Positions 45,652-54,562 of a stretch of DNA of 64,000 nt are shown in pieces. The DNA comes from Defluviitoga tunisiensis (GTDB lineage: Bacteria; Thermotogota; Thermotogae; Petrotogales; Petrotogaceae), in the NCBI RefSeq assembly GCF_000953715.1, contig NZ_LN824141.1, positions 742,676-806,675 on the forward strand. Direction: 5' to 3'. The notes under the pieces were generated by a model. It saw nothing but the letters and a program-made list of their open reading frames with translations, was not told the DNA's origin and ran no database searches. Both the position numbers and the translations under genes were made by a program. How positions within the stretch are numbered: position 1 is the stretch's first letter; every line of letters begins with the position of its first letter.

Positions 45652-45790
45652 CTTTCTGCACCTCCTCTCGCTTTCAATTTTATTTTCCTGTAGGATTAAT
45701 ATATGCCAGCTAATAATCCTTCCCTTTAATAATACATTCCCAACTTACCAAACATTTCTCATATTTTTAATCCTTTTCACAATACTTTTT
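45652..45790 (-). promoter_or_regulatory. Conserved leader between pheromone gene and cargo operon D
   Basis: The complement matches the leaders at 26274 and 33299: AAAAAGTATTGTGAAAAGGAT, GGATTATTAGC / TTAATCC, CCTACAGG, and GAGAGGAGGTGCAGAAAG. Confidence 0.6.
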
Positions 45791-45809
45791 AAAAGTTTAA
45801 AATATACAC

Positions 45810-45950
45810 TTACCAACTTTCCTCAGCATAGCTTACAATTTTTTCAGGATTTATTGATTCTAAACTTGATATTATTTCTTCATCTCCTCCAAAACCAATG
45901 CCTCCTAATAACAATACCCCTATCAATAAAATAACAACAAACTTTTTCAC
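45810..45950 (-). CDS. Pheromone candidate D, 46 aa ending in EESW
   Basis: The encoded peptide is identical to copy B (33140-33280): signal-sequence core, acidic middle and C-terminal VSYAEESW. GTG 45950 is the start. It is divergent from regulator D and upstream of the secreted-protein cargo. Confidence 0.75.
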   Translation of the reverse strand: MKKFVVILLIGVLLLGGIGFGGDEEIISSLESINPEKIVSYAEESW

Positions 45951-45988
45951 TTTTTTCTTACAAACTCAAAAGACCAATCACTATTTTC

Positions 45989-46016
45989 ATCATACACTTT
46001 TCCATATGATAAACAA
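45989..46016 (-). promoter_or_regulatory. Promoter/operator of peptide gene D
   Basis: On the minus strand: TTGTTT (46016-46011), 16 bases, TATGAT (45994-45989), with inverted-repeat half-sites TTATCATA (46012-46005) and TATGATGA (45994-45987). Confidence 0.65.
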
Positions 46017-46288
46017 GTGATATTTTTACCGAGCTCAAATATAGATTGGAATATATTTTCAGAGATTGGCTCAAAAAAGCTTATGTAAACTTTAATTTCG
46101 ATGTTTTTTATCGTGTTTTATACTCTGTTTTCGCTTTCCCTTTTTTGATAAGGGTTATGATACAATAGTTTAAAGATAAAAAAGTAACTGTATATTCACT
46201 CGTTAACATTGGAACAAAAGTAAATATTATGTTATTTTTAAATGACAATTGTACAACAAAAACAGGTATTCATAAGGAGATAATTCAA

Positions 46289-47992
46289 ATGCTTTTAAAA
46301 TTAGTTACCAAGTTATCAACTTACGGACAGTTTGGAAGGCCATTCATGAACTATCTTGAATCAATTTCTTTAAACAATGAAACAATAGAGTATATAGAAA
46401 TATTGAAATTATTTTGGGATAATAAGTATGATGAAGTCCTTGAGACTATAGAAAGAAACATTTCAAAACTACGAAAAGGTAGTTTGTATTATCTACTTTT
46501 ATCTATTAAACTGTCAGCTTTGCACAGATTAAAAAGAGAGCAAGAAGTTAAAGAGATTTATGATGAATTAAGAGACAACTTTGGGAATATTCCACGGTAT
46601 GTAAGAGGAACTGTTGTAGAATCTCTAAGAAATATACGAGAACTGTATTATGACTCCGATGAAAATATTGAAACTATTAGACATTGGAGCGAAATATATG
46701 AAAACAATCCTGTTGATAAAGGGTTTATCCTTATGGCTGATGCAAGAGGAAAAAAGAATGAAGGAAATTATATAGAAGCAGCCAAGTTAAACATTCAAGC
46801 ATTTAAGACATTGAAGAATGTACCTCATCCATCTGGGATGGTAGGGGCTTTAAATAACATAAGTTGGTGGTTAAAAGATGTAGATAAAAACATTTCTTTA
46901 AACTTTACATTTCCATTAGGATTTTATGCATCCTATTACTTCGATGATGATAATTACAAAGTTTTCAATTCATTTGATACTACCTTTCAAGTGCAAAAAG
47001 AAAACAACGATCCAATGATGTATGAAACAGCTTTTATTTTCTCCAAAGTGTTTTCAAAATTGGATTATGAAAATAGACAAATAATATGGAAAGATTATAC
47101 AAACACAATTTATGAAGTTAGACGCTTTGTAATTAATATTAAAAAAGGTAATCACAGAAACACAAAGACATTAAGAAACTTTCTAAAACAAGAAATAGAA
47201 AAAGAACAAGTTTCTATTAAAGAACTAAACATCTCAAAAAGAACTTTAGATAGTTTCTTATCTGGGATAACAAAGCAAATAAAGTCAAATACATTGAGAA
47301 ACATAATAGACAATCTTGAATTTGAAATAAACAGTTCTCTTGCTATTCCAATAATAAAAGAATTAAAAAAGAAAGATATAGACAAGAAGTTTGAAGAAAA
47401 CTTTTACAAATTTATGGAGTTAGAGGTAGAAAAGCAACTCACTAAATTTTTTACTTCTTATCTTGTTCATTATTACAAGCAAGAGGTTAAATTAGAAAGA
47501 GTAATTAAAGACATAGAAAGTGGAAGTTTAATCAAAGGAAGATGTGATTATTACACAAGAGAGTTAATAAACTCAACATTTGAAAAACCTCCAAATATAG
47601 ATGTTGATTCATTACTAACAACCAACCAAGAACAAAAAACTTACACAAACAAAGATATAACTTTCAAAGAACATCCCTTTTATTCAGCAAGGAAAATTCT
47701 TGTAAAAAGGTTCATTAAAGATTTAAATAAAGCTTACTTACAAGAGTTCATTGAAAAATACATAAAAGTTGATTCAAAACGAAAAGATATGATAGAAAGG
47801 TACATAATGAATTATGGAAGGTATGATGAAATAAAAAACATACCAAAAGAATTAAGACCAAAAGTACCAAAAGAAATCAATGTATTTGTGAAAAAATACA
47901 CGTTAAAAAGAAGACCCTCAGCAACTTCTTTCTATGTTTTTGAAGAAAAAGAAAGAGAAGAGGTTGTTGAGATGTTAAAGATGTTTGAGTGA
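46289..47992 (+). CDS. Cassette regulator D: TPR-like/HTH protein
   Basis: 567 aa. ATG 46289 has AAGGAG 9 bases upstream and aligns with the start of copies A and B (LLKLVTKLSTYGQFGRPFMN); the ATG at 46229 is 20 codons too long. The N-terminal 260 residues differ clearly from copies A/B, whereas the part from the HTH (about residues 306-345) to the end is nearly identical. It has the C/D version of the block before the HTH. It is convergent with ABC exporter E and divergent from peptide D. Confidence 0.7.
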   Translation: MLLKLVTKLSTYGQFGRPFMNYLESISLNNETIEYIEILKLFWDNKYDEVLETIERNISKLRKGSLYYLLLSIKLSALHRLKREQEVKEIYDELRDNFGNIPRYVRGTVVESLRNIRELYYDSDENIETIRHWSEIYENNPVDKGFILMADARGKKNEGNYIEAAKLNIQAFKTLKNVPHPSGMVGALNNISWWLKDVDKNISLNFTFPLGFYASYYFDDDNYKVFNSFDTTFQVQKENNDPMMYETAFIFSKVFSKLDYENRQIIWKDYTNTIYEVRRFVINIKKGNHRNTKTLRNFLKQEIEKEQVSIKELNISKRTLDSFLSGITKQIKSNTLRNIIDNLEFEINSSLAIPIIKELKKKDIDKKFEENFYKFMELEVEKQLTKFFTSYLVHYYKQEVKLERVIKDIESGSLIKGRCDYYTRELINSTFEKPPNIDVDSLLTTNQEQKTYTNKDITFKEHPFYSARKILVKRFIKDLNKAYLQEFIEKYIKVDSKRKDMIERYIMNYGRYDEIKNIPKELRPKVPKEINVFVKKYTLKRRPSATSFYVFEEKEREEVVEMLKMFE

Positions 47993-48092
47993 TTTATACA
48001 CTATATCTTCTTTCTTATATTAATGAATTCGATTAAATTATATCGCATACGTTAATTTAGAAAAAATTAAAAAACTACAATACCCCTTCTTT

Positions 48093-49811
48093 TCAAACAA
48101 TCAACTGACTTTCAATGATTTCTTTGTAAACAGGAGAGCTTTTTATTAATTCGTTGTGTGTTCCTTCTCCTATTATCTCTCCATCTTTTAATACTACTAC
48201 CTTATCTGCTTTTCTTATCGTCGATAACCTATGAGATATTATTATCAATGTCATATCGTATTCTTTTAATTCTTCAAATATTTCTTCTTCTGTTTGTGAG
48301 TCTACTCCTGATGTCGCTTCATCTAATATCAATACCTTTGGATTCCTTATCAATGCCCTTGCTATAGCTACTCTTTCTCTTTGTCCATCTGATAACTTAC
48401 TTCCTCTTTCTCCTACTATCGTATCGTATCCTTCATCTAATGGGTCTATAAATTTATCTACCTTTGCTTTTTTGACAGCTTTGTTGAACTCTTCTTCACT
48501 GAATTCATCACCAAGCATTATGTTTTCTTTCACTGTCATGTTGAATAATGGATCATTTCCTCTTACCAGTTTTATATGTTCTCTTATTTCTTGTAAGTTA
48601 TAGCCTTTTAAGTTTTTATTGTCTAACAATATCTCACCACTTGTTGGTTCATACAATCTAACAAGCAAATTCATCATAGTACTTTTACCTGAACCACTTG
48701 TTCCAACTATGGCCATCTTTTCGTTTTGGTCTATGAATAGGTTTATATCTTTTAAAACTAATTCATCTTTGTATGTGAAAGAAACGTTGTTATATTCGAT
48801 ATTGGAATCTTTAGGGAAAGGCAAAATTCCATCACTTTCTTCTTCAGGGAGATCAAGTATTTCAAAGAACCTTTGGGAGAGTGTATCTGCTCTTTGTAGT
48901 TGTGCAAGTTGTTCACTAATTGTTTTAAGGGGAACGAAAAGCCAAGTAGAAAATTGATAAAAAGCAAGCAAAGTTCCCATTGTTAAAATGTTAGACATCA
49001 TTAGGTATCCTCCAACTCCAAGTATCAATGGTGTGGTGATTGATATAATTAAACTTATTCCTTGATCTAATTTAAGAAAATTCCAAATGTATTTTTTCAT
49101 GCTACTTTCCCAGTTTTCAGTTTTTTCACTTACCTTTTGATGAAAAAAAGATTCTTTAGTAAGTATTTTTACAGTATTTATGCCTTCTATTTTTTCTCTC
49201 AAGGTTTCCATAACTTTGCTATATTCTTGCCTTTCTTCAGATGAAGATTTTTGGAAGCTTTTGCTGCATTTAGTCAAGATTAAATAGTAAAAAGGTATTG
49301 TTGCAAGTACTACAACACTCAGTTGCCAACTGAAAAGAAATAAAACGGTTAAAATAAGAGCAAGTTGCAGAAGGTTTAAATATATAGAAGGTTTTGTTAG
49401 TACAAGAAAATTAGATATTTCGTTAATGTCTGAAACTATTCTAGTTAAGAAATCACCCAGAAAAGTTTTATCATAAGATAAAAAAGGAACTTTTTGAATT
49501 TTGTTGTATAGAACAATTTGTTCTTTTTTTGTCACGTCTATTTGATATACATTCAAGTAATAATCTGTTGTGAATCCAATAAAAAATTGTCCAATTATTA
49601 TTGCCAGGTATATTATCATTACTGGGAGAATTAAGGAAAACCTTCCAACAGTTATTACATTATCAATTAAGTATCTTAAAATGAAAGGATTTGCAACAAA
49701 AAGGAGATAGCTAAAAAACGACAAAAGATAAATATTGAATATTTGTCTTTTATATTTATTAGAATATTCAAATAACCTTTTAACATTTTTAGAAACTATC
49801 GGTGAATTCAT
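48093..49811 (-). CDS. ABC exporter (fused permease-ATPase), cassette E
   Basis: 572 aa, with six membrane segments in residues 15-300 (little like those of the exporter at 28708) and an ATPase with VGTSGSGKST, LSDGQRERV, VLILDEATSG and SHRLS. The last ~150 residues are almost identical to exporter A. It lacks a C39 peptidase domain. AGGGAGGT precedes ATG 49811. Upstream on the same strand lie only a decayed promoter/peptide unit, so its substrate gene may have been lost, or it serves cassette D. Confidence 0.9.
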   Translation of the reverse strand: MNSPIVSKNVKRLFEYSNKYKRQIFNIYLLSFFSYLLFVANPFILRYLIDNVITVGRFSLILPVMIIYLAIIIGQFFIGFTTDYYLNVYQIDVTKKEQIVLYNKIQKVPFLSYDKTFLGDFLTRIVSDINEISNFLVLTKPSIYLNLLQLALILTVLFLFSWQLSVVVLATIPFYYLILTKCSKSFQKSSSEERQEYSKVMETLREKIEGINTVKILTKESFFHQKVSEKTENWESSMKKYIWNFLKLDQGISLIISITTPLILGVGGYLMMSNILTMGTLLAFYQFSTWLFVPLKTISEQLAQLQRADTLSQRFFEILDLPEEESDGILPFPKDSNIEYNNVSFTYKDELVLKDINLFIDQNEKMAIVGTSGSGKSTMMNLLVRLYEPTSGEILLDNKNLKGYNLQEIREHIKLVRGNDPLFNMTVKENIMLGDEFSEEEFNKAVKKAKVDKFIDPLDEGYDTIVGERGSKLSDGQRERVAIARALIRNPKVLILDEATSGVDSQTEEEIFEELKEYDMTLIIISHRLSTIRKADKVVVLKDGEIIGEGTHNELIKSSPVYKEIIESQLIV

Positions 49812-50066
49812 TAAATACCTCCCTTGGTATTGTTAAGAATATTGTGTAAGCATAGAGGTAACCTTAGATATTGCTTGCAAGAGCAGAATTTTTAATAGAT
49901 TATTTACTTTTAATTGATTCAGGTTTTGCTTCTTTTGTTTCTCTCCATGTTTTAGAGTTTTTTGAAAAAGCTTTTTTCTTTTAGACCAATTTAACTAACC
50001 ACTTCTTGCTGTTTCCCGTACCTTTTTTCTTTTATTGAAGAAGTTAATTTTCCAAAAGATTCTCTT
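49812..50066. other. Region between exporter E and decayed peptide E
   Basis: On the minus strand a frame reads KKKAFSKNSKTWRETKEAKP and ESIKSK-stop (about 49982-49902) but has no start codon or ribosome site. It could be the debris of a small precursor gene. Confidence 0.3.
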
Positions 50067-50162
50067 TCATTTTTTGAGTAGTTTTGCAATTTCAATTGCG
50101 AACTTCTTATAATAATCCAATAAAAGGGTAAAGAAACAAAAACAATCAATGAACTTTTTCAC
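50067..50162 (-). CDS. Decayed pheromone-type ORF E, 31 aa
   Basis: GTG 50162 begins GTGAAAAAGTT as in peptide genes B and D, but codes for KKFIDCFCFFTLLLDYYKKF and ten more residues, without the EESW tail. The -10 box lies only 7 bases upstream, so the untranslated leader and ribosome site of the other copies are deleted. Probably a remnant. Confidence 0.3.
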   Translation of the reverse strand: MKKFIDCFCFFTLLLDYYKKFAIEIAKLLKK

Positions 50163-50169
50163 TATTTTT

Positions 50170-50197
50170 ATTATATCCTTTTCTATATGATTTTCAA
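50170..50197 (-). promoter_or_regulatory. Cassette-type promoter E
   Basis: On the minus strand TTGAAA (50197-50192), 16-base spacer, TATAAT (50175-50170), in the same sequence context as promoters A, B and D (GAGCTCAA, TTTACATAAGCTTTTTTGAG upstream). One half of the inverted repeat is altered. Confidence 0.55.
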
Positions 50198-50560
50198 GCG
50201 ATTTTTTTATTGAGCTCAAACATTGATTGGAATATATTTTTAGAGATTGACTCAAAAAAGCTTATGTAAACTTTAGCTTTGATATTTTTTCACGAGTTAT
50301 TATTCGTTGGGGATTTTCCTTTTTTGAAGGTGGTTATGAAGCTATTTTTTTAGAAGATAAAAGGGTTGAATGTTGACTCGTTAACATTGAAATGGATGTA
50401 ACTTGATTTTTTATTAGTGATATTAGTTTTTTTAAAAATGGGGAAGTTATTTTTCAGAAAGTCCTTAGCAAAGAAAAAATATTGAATATAAAATCCAATA
50501 TTCTCTAAGCTTATTTTATACTATATTATATTTATACATTGAAAATGATTAATTTCTAAA
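50198..50560. other. Cassette-type upstream region without a regulator gene
   Basis: Bases 50198-50280 repeat the conserved block found between regulator and peptide genes; beyond it the regulator is missing and no gene is seen up to the amidase stop. This is the right border of the cassette island. Confidence 0.55.
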
Positions 50561-51247
50561 TTAATTTGTAGAATTAAGTAAACTCAATCTAAAATATTCT
50601 TCCAATCCATATACTATTGAATCTATTATCTTATTTTTGTAATCATCTGTCAATAGTAGTTTTTCTTCATTTTCGTTGGATATAAATCCACATTCTATTA
50701 TTACTGCTGGCATCTTGGTTCGATTCAGCACTTTATAATCGTCTCCTTCTATTATTCCTCTATTTCTAGCTCCTGTGCCATTAATTAATGAATTCATTAG
50801 AATTTCTGCAAGTTCATAGTTGTTTAAATCACCGAAAGAACTATTTCTATTTGGATAGTATAGCATCTGTATGCCGGTTACGGAATTATCGTTATTCAAA
50901 GAATTGCAATGAATGCTAATAAATATTCTAGCATTTTCTTTATTTGCCATCTCGGCTCTTAAGATATTATCTGTATATTTATCGCTATCCCTAGTTAAAA
51001 TAGCTTTATATCCATTTAGATTTAATTTTTCCTTTAGCATTATGGAAATTTCTAAATTGATATCTTTTTCATATTTTCCACTGAATCCAATACTTCCAGG
51101 ATCTTCGCCACCATGCCCAGGATCAATTACTATAACTTTTTTTGAAGGTTTAAAAACAGTGTCTCTGAAAACAAACCGTTTAATTGAAAATAATACAACT
51201 AAAACTAATAATACAGATAAAACTATAAGTATGATTTTTTTAAGCAG
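50561..51247 (-). CDS. N-acetylmuramoyl-L-alanine amidase (Amidase_3), apparent CTG start
   Basis: Zn amidase cleaving the lactyl-amide bond of peptidoglycan: DPGHGGEDPG, the Glu of DINLEISIM, ISIHCNS and the catalytic VIIECGFISN are all present. The first in-frame ATG (51040) would cut off the DPGHGG zinc motif. The frame is open to a stop just upstream of CTG 51247, and GGGGGAG (51260-51254) lies 6 bases before that CTG. From there the product gains a membrane anchor (LKKIILIVLSVLLVLVVLF). 228 aa. Downstream of the VanZ-like gene on the same strand. Confidence 0.85.
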   Translation of the reverse strand: MLKKIILIVLSVLLVLVVLFSIKRFVFRDTVFKPSKKVIVIDPGHGGEDPGSIGFSGKYEKDINLEISIMLKEKLNLNGYKAILTRDSDKYTDNILRAEMANKENARIFISIHCNSLNNDNSVTGIQMLYYPNRNSSFGDLNNYELAEILMNSLINGTGARNRGIIEGDDYKVLNRTKMPAVIIECGFISNENEEKLLLTDDYKNKIIDSIVYGLEEYFRLSLLNSTN

Positions 51248-51291
51248 GAAATTCTCCCCCTTTCTCTAATGATCAGCTATAAGTTATATTA

Positions 51292-51816
51292 TTAGTGATT
51301 GCTAATAGTAATTATTATTAATAATAAAGTCATAAAAATTGTTCCTATTGTCGCAATTACATTAATAATTTTCTGTGCCTTAACATCGTTTTTGATTATT
51401 TTTACAATAACTTTGTATATTGCTATTCCAATAATTCCACCTATCATATTGTTAATTATATCTGTAATATCAGAAGCTCCAACCCCTAAAATAAACTGGG
51501 ATACTTCACATATAAAGCTGATTAAGAAAACAAAGAATATTTTTCTGCCTGTAGAATACTTTTTAAATAAAATTTCCAAATATATTCCAAGAGGTAAGAA
51601 GATCACTGCATTCATAATCATTTCTCTAAAATTGAGTTTGTCATTTATTATTAGAGATTCGCTAAAGGGAATCAAATTTATACTTCTCATATATCCCAGG
51701 TTAGAAAATGGAATATCAAATTTGAATATTATTATCCAAAATAACGCAATCATATAAATAATAAATAGTATTTTAGTTAAGTTATTTGTTTTATTATCAT
51801 CATTTGTTTTACTCAC
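51292..51816 (-). CDS. VanZ-like membrane protein
   Basis: 174 aa with four to five membrane segments (about 15-32, 65-82, 90-112, 118-140, 150-170) and the family motifs INLIPFSES, NAVIFLPLGIYL and ICEVSQFILGVGASDITDIINN. VanZ family members influence envelope antibiotic resistance; the role here is unknown. The stop lies 45 bases before the amidase start, suggesting an envelope-related two-gene operon. Confidence 0.85.
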   Translation of the reverse strand: MSKTNDDNKTNNLTKILFIIYMIALFWIIIFKFDIPFSNLGYMRSINLIPFSESLIINDKLNFREMIMNAVIFLPLGIYLEILFKKYSTGRKIFFVFLISFICEVSQFILGVGASDITDIINNMIGGIIGIAIYKVIVKIIKNDVKAQKIINVIATIGTIFMTLLLIIITISNH

Positions 51817-51841
51817 TTTTTTAGTTCACCTTTCTTTTTTA

Positions 51842-52048
51842 ACTTGGACGATACGACGATACTTCGATTGAAGGGGAGATAAGAGGGCACCGCCCTGAAC
51901 CTACTATAAATCAAAATCTCTTTTTAAAAAGTTGTTTTTAAAGTCAGTAACTTGGACGATACTTCGACTGAATGGGGGATAGGAGGGCTCCGCCCTGAAC
52001 CTACTATAAATCAAAATCTATTTTAAAACGTTATTTCTAAAGTCAGTA
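51842..52048 (-). repeat. Two tandem ~100-bp repeats of the GGTTCAGGGCG family
   Basis: Units 51842-51949 and 51950-52048. The complement holds GTAGGTTCAGGGCGGAGCCC, the core of the arrays at 5360 and 11905. The flanks (ACTTGGACGATACTTCGA and AGTCAGTA) differ from those arrays, so this is a subfamily in opposite orientation. It lies upstream of the VanZ-amidase genes. Confidence 0.9.
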
Positions 52049-52376
52049 ATGAAGATTAGCACTCTCTTCGCTAAAAACATCACTTTTCTTGATGGTTTTC
52101 AAATGTGGCATTGTTCTAGTTAACTATAACACATAATTTCTATATTGTCAACTTATAGATAGGGACTTTTGTGAGTTTTGTATAAATGGGAAGATTTTCG
52201 TGTTTTTCTACTAAGGTTTTGTGAAAAATAAATAATTAAAAATAGGAGAAGTATACAATAAAAAAATTGAAGATCTAGTAAAGCCTTCTTCTAGTTAGCG
52301 AGTGATTCAATAAAGTAGGCACTGCAAAAACTAAATTAATATTGTTTTTTCTTTACTTGAGACCCAATAAAGAATT
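52049..52376. other. AT-rich intergenic region
   Basis: No gene, stable hairpin or repeat was recognised between the repeat pair and the acetyltransferase gene. Confidence 0.4.
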
Positions 52377-52928
52377 CTATTCTCTAATATTGAGAAATTC
52401 GTCCTTTAATATGTCCATAAAAATAATATCGTATCGTTTATTATTAAAAAATTTTGCTTGTCTCCTTTTACCAATTACTTTACAGCCAACTTTTTCATAT
52501 GCTTTTATTGCCCTTTTATTATAATCAAATACCTCGAGCATTATATTTTGTAAATTAAGAGCGTTAAAGCCATAGTCTAGAAGTAGTTCCATGGCTTCTG
52601 TCCCATATCCTTTTGATAGATATTCTTTGTCCCCTATGAATATACCTAGTGTAGCTGTTTGATTGATATTGTCTACATTGTTAAGTGAGCAATTACCTAG
52701 AGGTTTATCGGTGTTAACGTCAACTATTGTAAAAGTTGTGTCGTTGTTTTTTGCCATGTCTTCTAGAATCTCTTTTTCTTTTAGAAGCGAGAATATTTTA
52801 TCATTGACCAAGAGATTTTGAGATATTTCAGGGTCATTTAGCCATTCGGTATACTTTTCAAAGTCGTCTGGGTTTACCGGTGATAAATAACATTTTGTTC
52901 CAACCATCTTTTTAAAGTATCTTGCCAT
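52377..52928 (-). CDS. GNAT-family N-acetyltransferase (RimJ/RimL-like)
   Basis: 183 aa. The start of the acetyl-CoA fold YLSPVNPDDFEKYTEWLNDP, the pyrophosphate loop EYLSKGYGTEAMELL and VFDYNKRAIKAYEKVGCKVIGKRR identify a RimJ/SpeG-type enzyme. It acetylates an amine on a small molecule, protein N-terminus or antibiotic; the substrate is unknown. I prefer ATG 52928, with AAGGCG 8 bases upstream, over the ATG ten codons earlier. Monocistronic. Confidence 0.85.
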   Translation of the reverse strand: MARYFKKMVGTKCYLSPVNPDDFEKYTEWLNDPEISQNLLVNDKIFSLLKEKEILEDMAKNNDTTFTIVDVNTDKPLGNCSLNNVDNINQTATLGIFIGDKEYLSKGYGTEAMELLLDYGFNALNLQNIMLEVFDYNKRAIKAYEKVGCKVIGKRRQAKFFNNKRYDIIFMDILKDEFLNIRE

Positions 52929-53135
52929 GTTATTCGCCTTCTTTAGTGTTTTCGGCAATTTATAAAATTCTGCTGCTTTCTTCTTTTTGATATTATTTTA
53001 CACCAGTTATTATATCTTTTCTGTTTTTAATTTTTTAAGATGTTTTTGCCATTTTTAGTTAAGCAAGTTACATTTATTGATTGAAAGTTTTACTGGATGA
53101 GAATGAAGTAGAAGTTGTAAAAAAGTGTGTGTTAA

Positions 53136-53170
53136 AAAATAAAAGGGAGTTTTTATCTCCCTTTTATTTT
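53136..53170 (-). terminator. Terminator overlapping the alcohol dehydrogenase stop
   Basis: AAAATAAAAGGGAG (53136-53149) and CTCCCTTTTATTTT (53157-53170) form a perfect 14-bp stem with a T-run on the minus side. The stop codon lies within the right arm. Confidence 0.9.
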
Positions 53171-54330
53171 GCAAGTTTTAAAATATTTAAAACGTCTTCT
53201 TTATATAGTTTTACAAAATTTCCTATTGGCCCTTTTTCAGTTGCTTTTTCAGCCATTTCTTCAAATCTATCATCTGGTACTTTTAAACCACTTAAGGTAA
53301 TAGGTAAATTTAATTCTTCTTTATAGAACTTTTCTAACCTTTTTATCCCTTCAAGAGCTGTTTTTTCAAGATTGAAAAAGTCAGGCTCAACATTCCATAC
53401 CCTAGTTGCATATTGAGCAAACCTGTTGATGTCATGCCTGTATACATATTTCATCCAGGCTGGGAATAGTACAGCTAAACCTGCTCCATGAGCAACATCG
53501 TAAATGCCACTTACTTCATGTTCTATATCGTGAGTTGCCCAATCTTCTTCTCTTCCAGTTCCTAACAAACCGTTGTGTGCGACAGTTCCAGCCCACATGA
53601 TCTGGGCTCTGACATCGTAGTTATGTGGATCTTTTAAAGCTAGAGGTGCATATTTTATGATTGTTCTCATAGTTGCTTCACTGAGCCTATCTGTTAAATC
53701 AACATTTTTTGTGTTAGTAAAATATCTTTCCATCACGTGAGTTAGCATGTCTACTGCTCCAACTGCTGTTTGGAAAGGTGGCAGGGTGTAAGTTAATTCG
53801 GGATTCATTATGGCGAATACAGGTCTTAAGATATCGTAGTTGATAGATCTTTTGTACCAACCATCTTCATTAGTAATTACTGATCCCATGCTAGCTTCAC
53901 TACCAGCTGCTGGTATTGTAAGGATAACCCCTACTGGTAGAGCTTCTTTCAATGTTCCTTTTCCTTCGTATAATTCCCAAATGTCTCCCTCGTATTTTAC
54001 TCCAGCCGCAATTGCTTTTGCGGAATCTATAACACTTCCTCCTCCGACAGCTAATATAAAATTAATGTTTTCTTTTTTACAGATCTCAATACCTTTTCTT
54101 ACTAAACTCAATCTAGGATTAGGCTGTACTCCACCAAGTTCAATAAACTCAACATTTGCATTTTTTAATGAGTTTACAACTTTATCGTATAACCCAGTTT
54201 TTTTGATACTTCCTTGCCCATAGTGAAGCAAGATTTTATTTGAATATTGTTTAGCAAATTCTCCAACTCTTTCTTCGGTGTTTTTTCCGAAAATTATTCG
54301 TGTAGGACATACCCATTCAAAGTTGTTCAT
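53164..54330 (-). CDS. Iron-containing alcohol dehydrogenase (butanol dehydrogenase type)
   Basis: 388 aa, group III metal-dependent alcohol dehydrogenase of the YugJ/BdhA branch: NAD(P) site GGGSVIDSAKAIAAG (residues about 94-108), IPAAGSEAS, and metal ligands in DMLTHVMERYFT, ATHDIEHEVSGIYDVAHGAGLA. It reduces aldehydes or oxidises alcohols in fermentation. AGGTGAT precedes ATG 54330. It is transcribed alone and divergent from the chemoreceptor gene. Confidence 0.93.
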   Translation of the reverse strand: MNNFEWVCPTRIIFGKNTEERVGEFAKQYSNKILLHYGQGSIKKTGLYDKVVNSLKNANVEFIELGGVQPNPRLSLVRKGIEICKKENINFILAVGGGSVIDSAKAIAAGVKYEGDIWELYEGKGTLKEALPVGVILTIPAAGSEASMGSVITNEDGWYKRSINYDILRPVFAIMNPELTYTLPPFQTAVGAVDMLTHVMERYFTNTKNVDLTDRLSEATMRTIIKYAPLALKDPHNYDVRAQIMWAGTVAHNGLLGTGREEDWATHDIEHEVSGIYDVAHGAGLAVLFPAWMKYVYRHDINRFAQYATRVWNVEPDFFNLEKTALEGIKRLEKFYKEELNLPITLSGLKVPDDRFEEMAEKATEKGPIGNFVKLYKEDVLNILKLAK

Positions 54331-54562
54331 ATAATATCACCTCTTTATATTTTAGTTTTGTGCCAGGTTTTACCCTTTCATATTTTGAAAAAGTTAATTA
54401 TAAAAAAATTGTACCATTGCTAAATTACAATATAATTCAGAAATATTGTTTATTTTAAAAATAAAGATCTTTTCATGGTATAATTATTACAATACAATTA
54501 TATCATTTGAATTTAATTTTTTGCAGGTGGTAACATTTAAAATCCTTTGAGGGGGAGTACAT

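Noticed and set aside
53081-53326. 81-codon plus-strand ORF
   Set aside because: It overlaps the alcohol dehydrogenase gene and its terminator in antisense; the first ~20 codons look protein-like but have no ribosome site.
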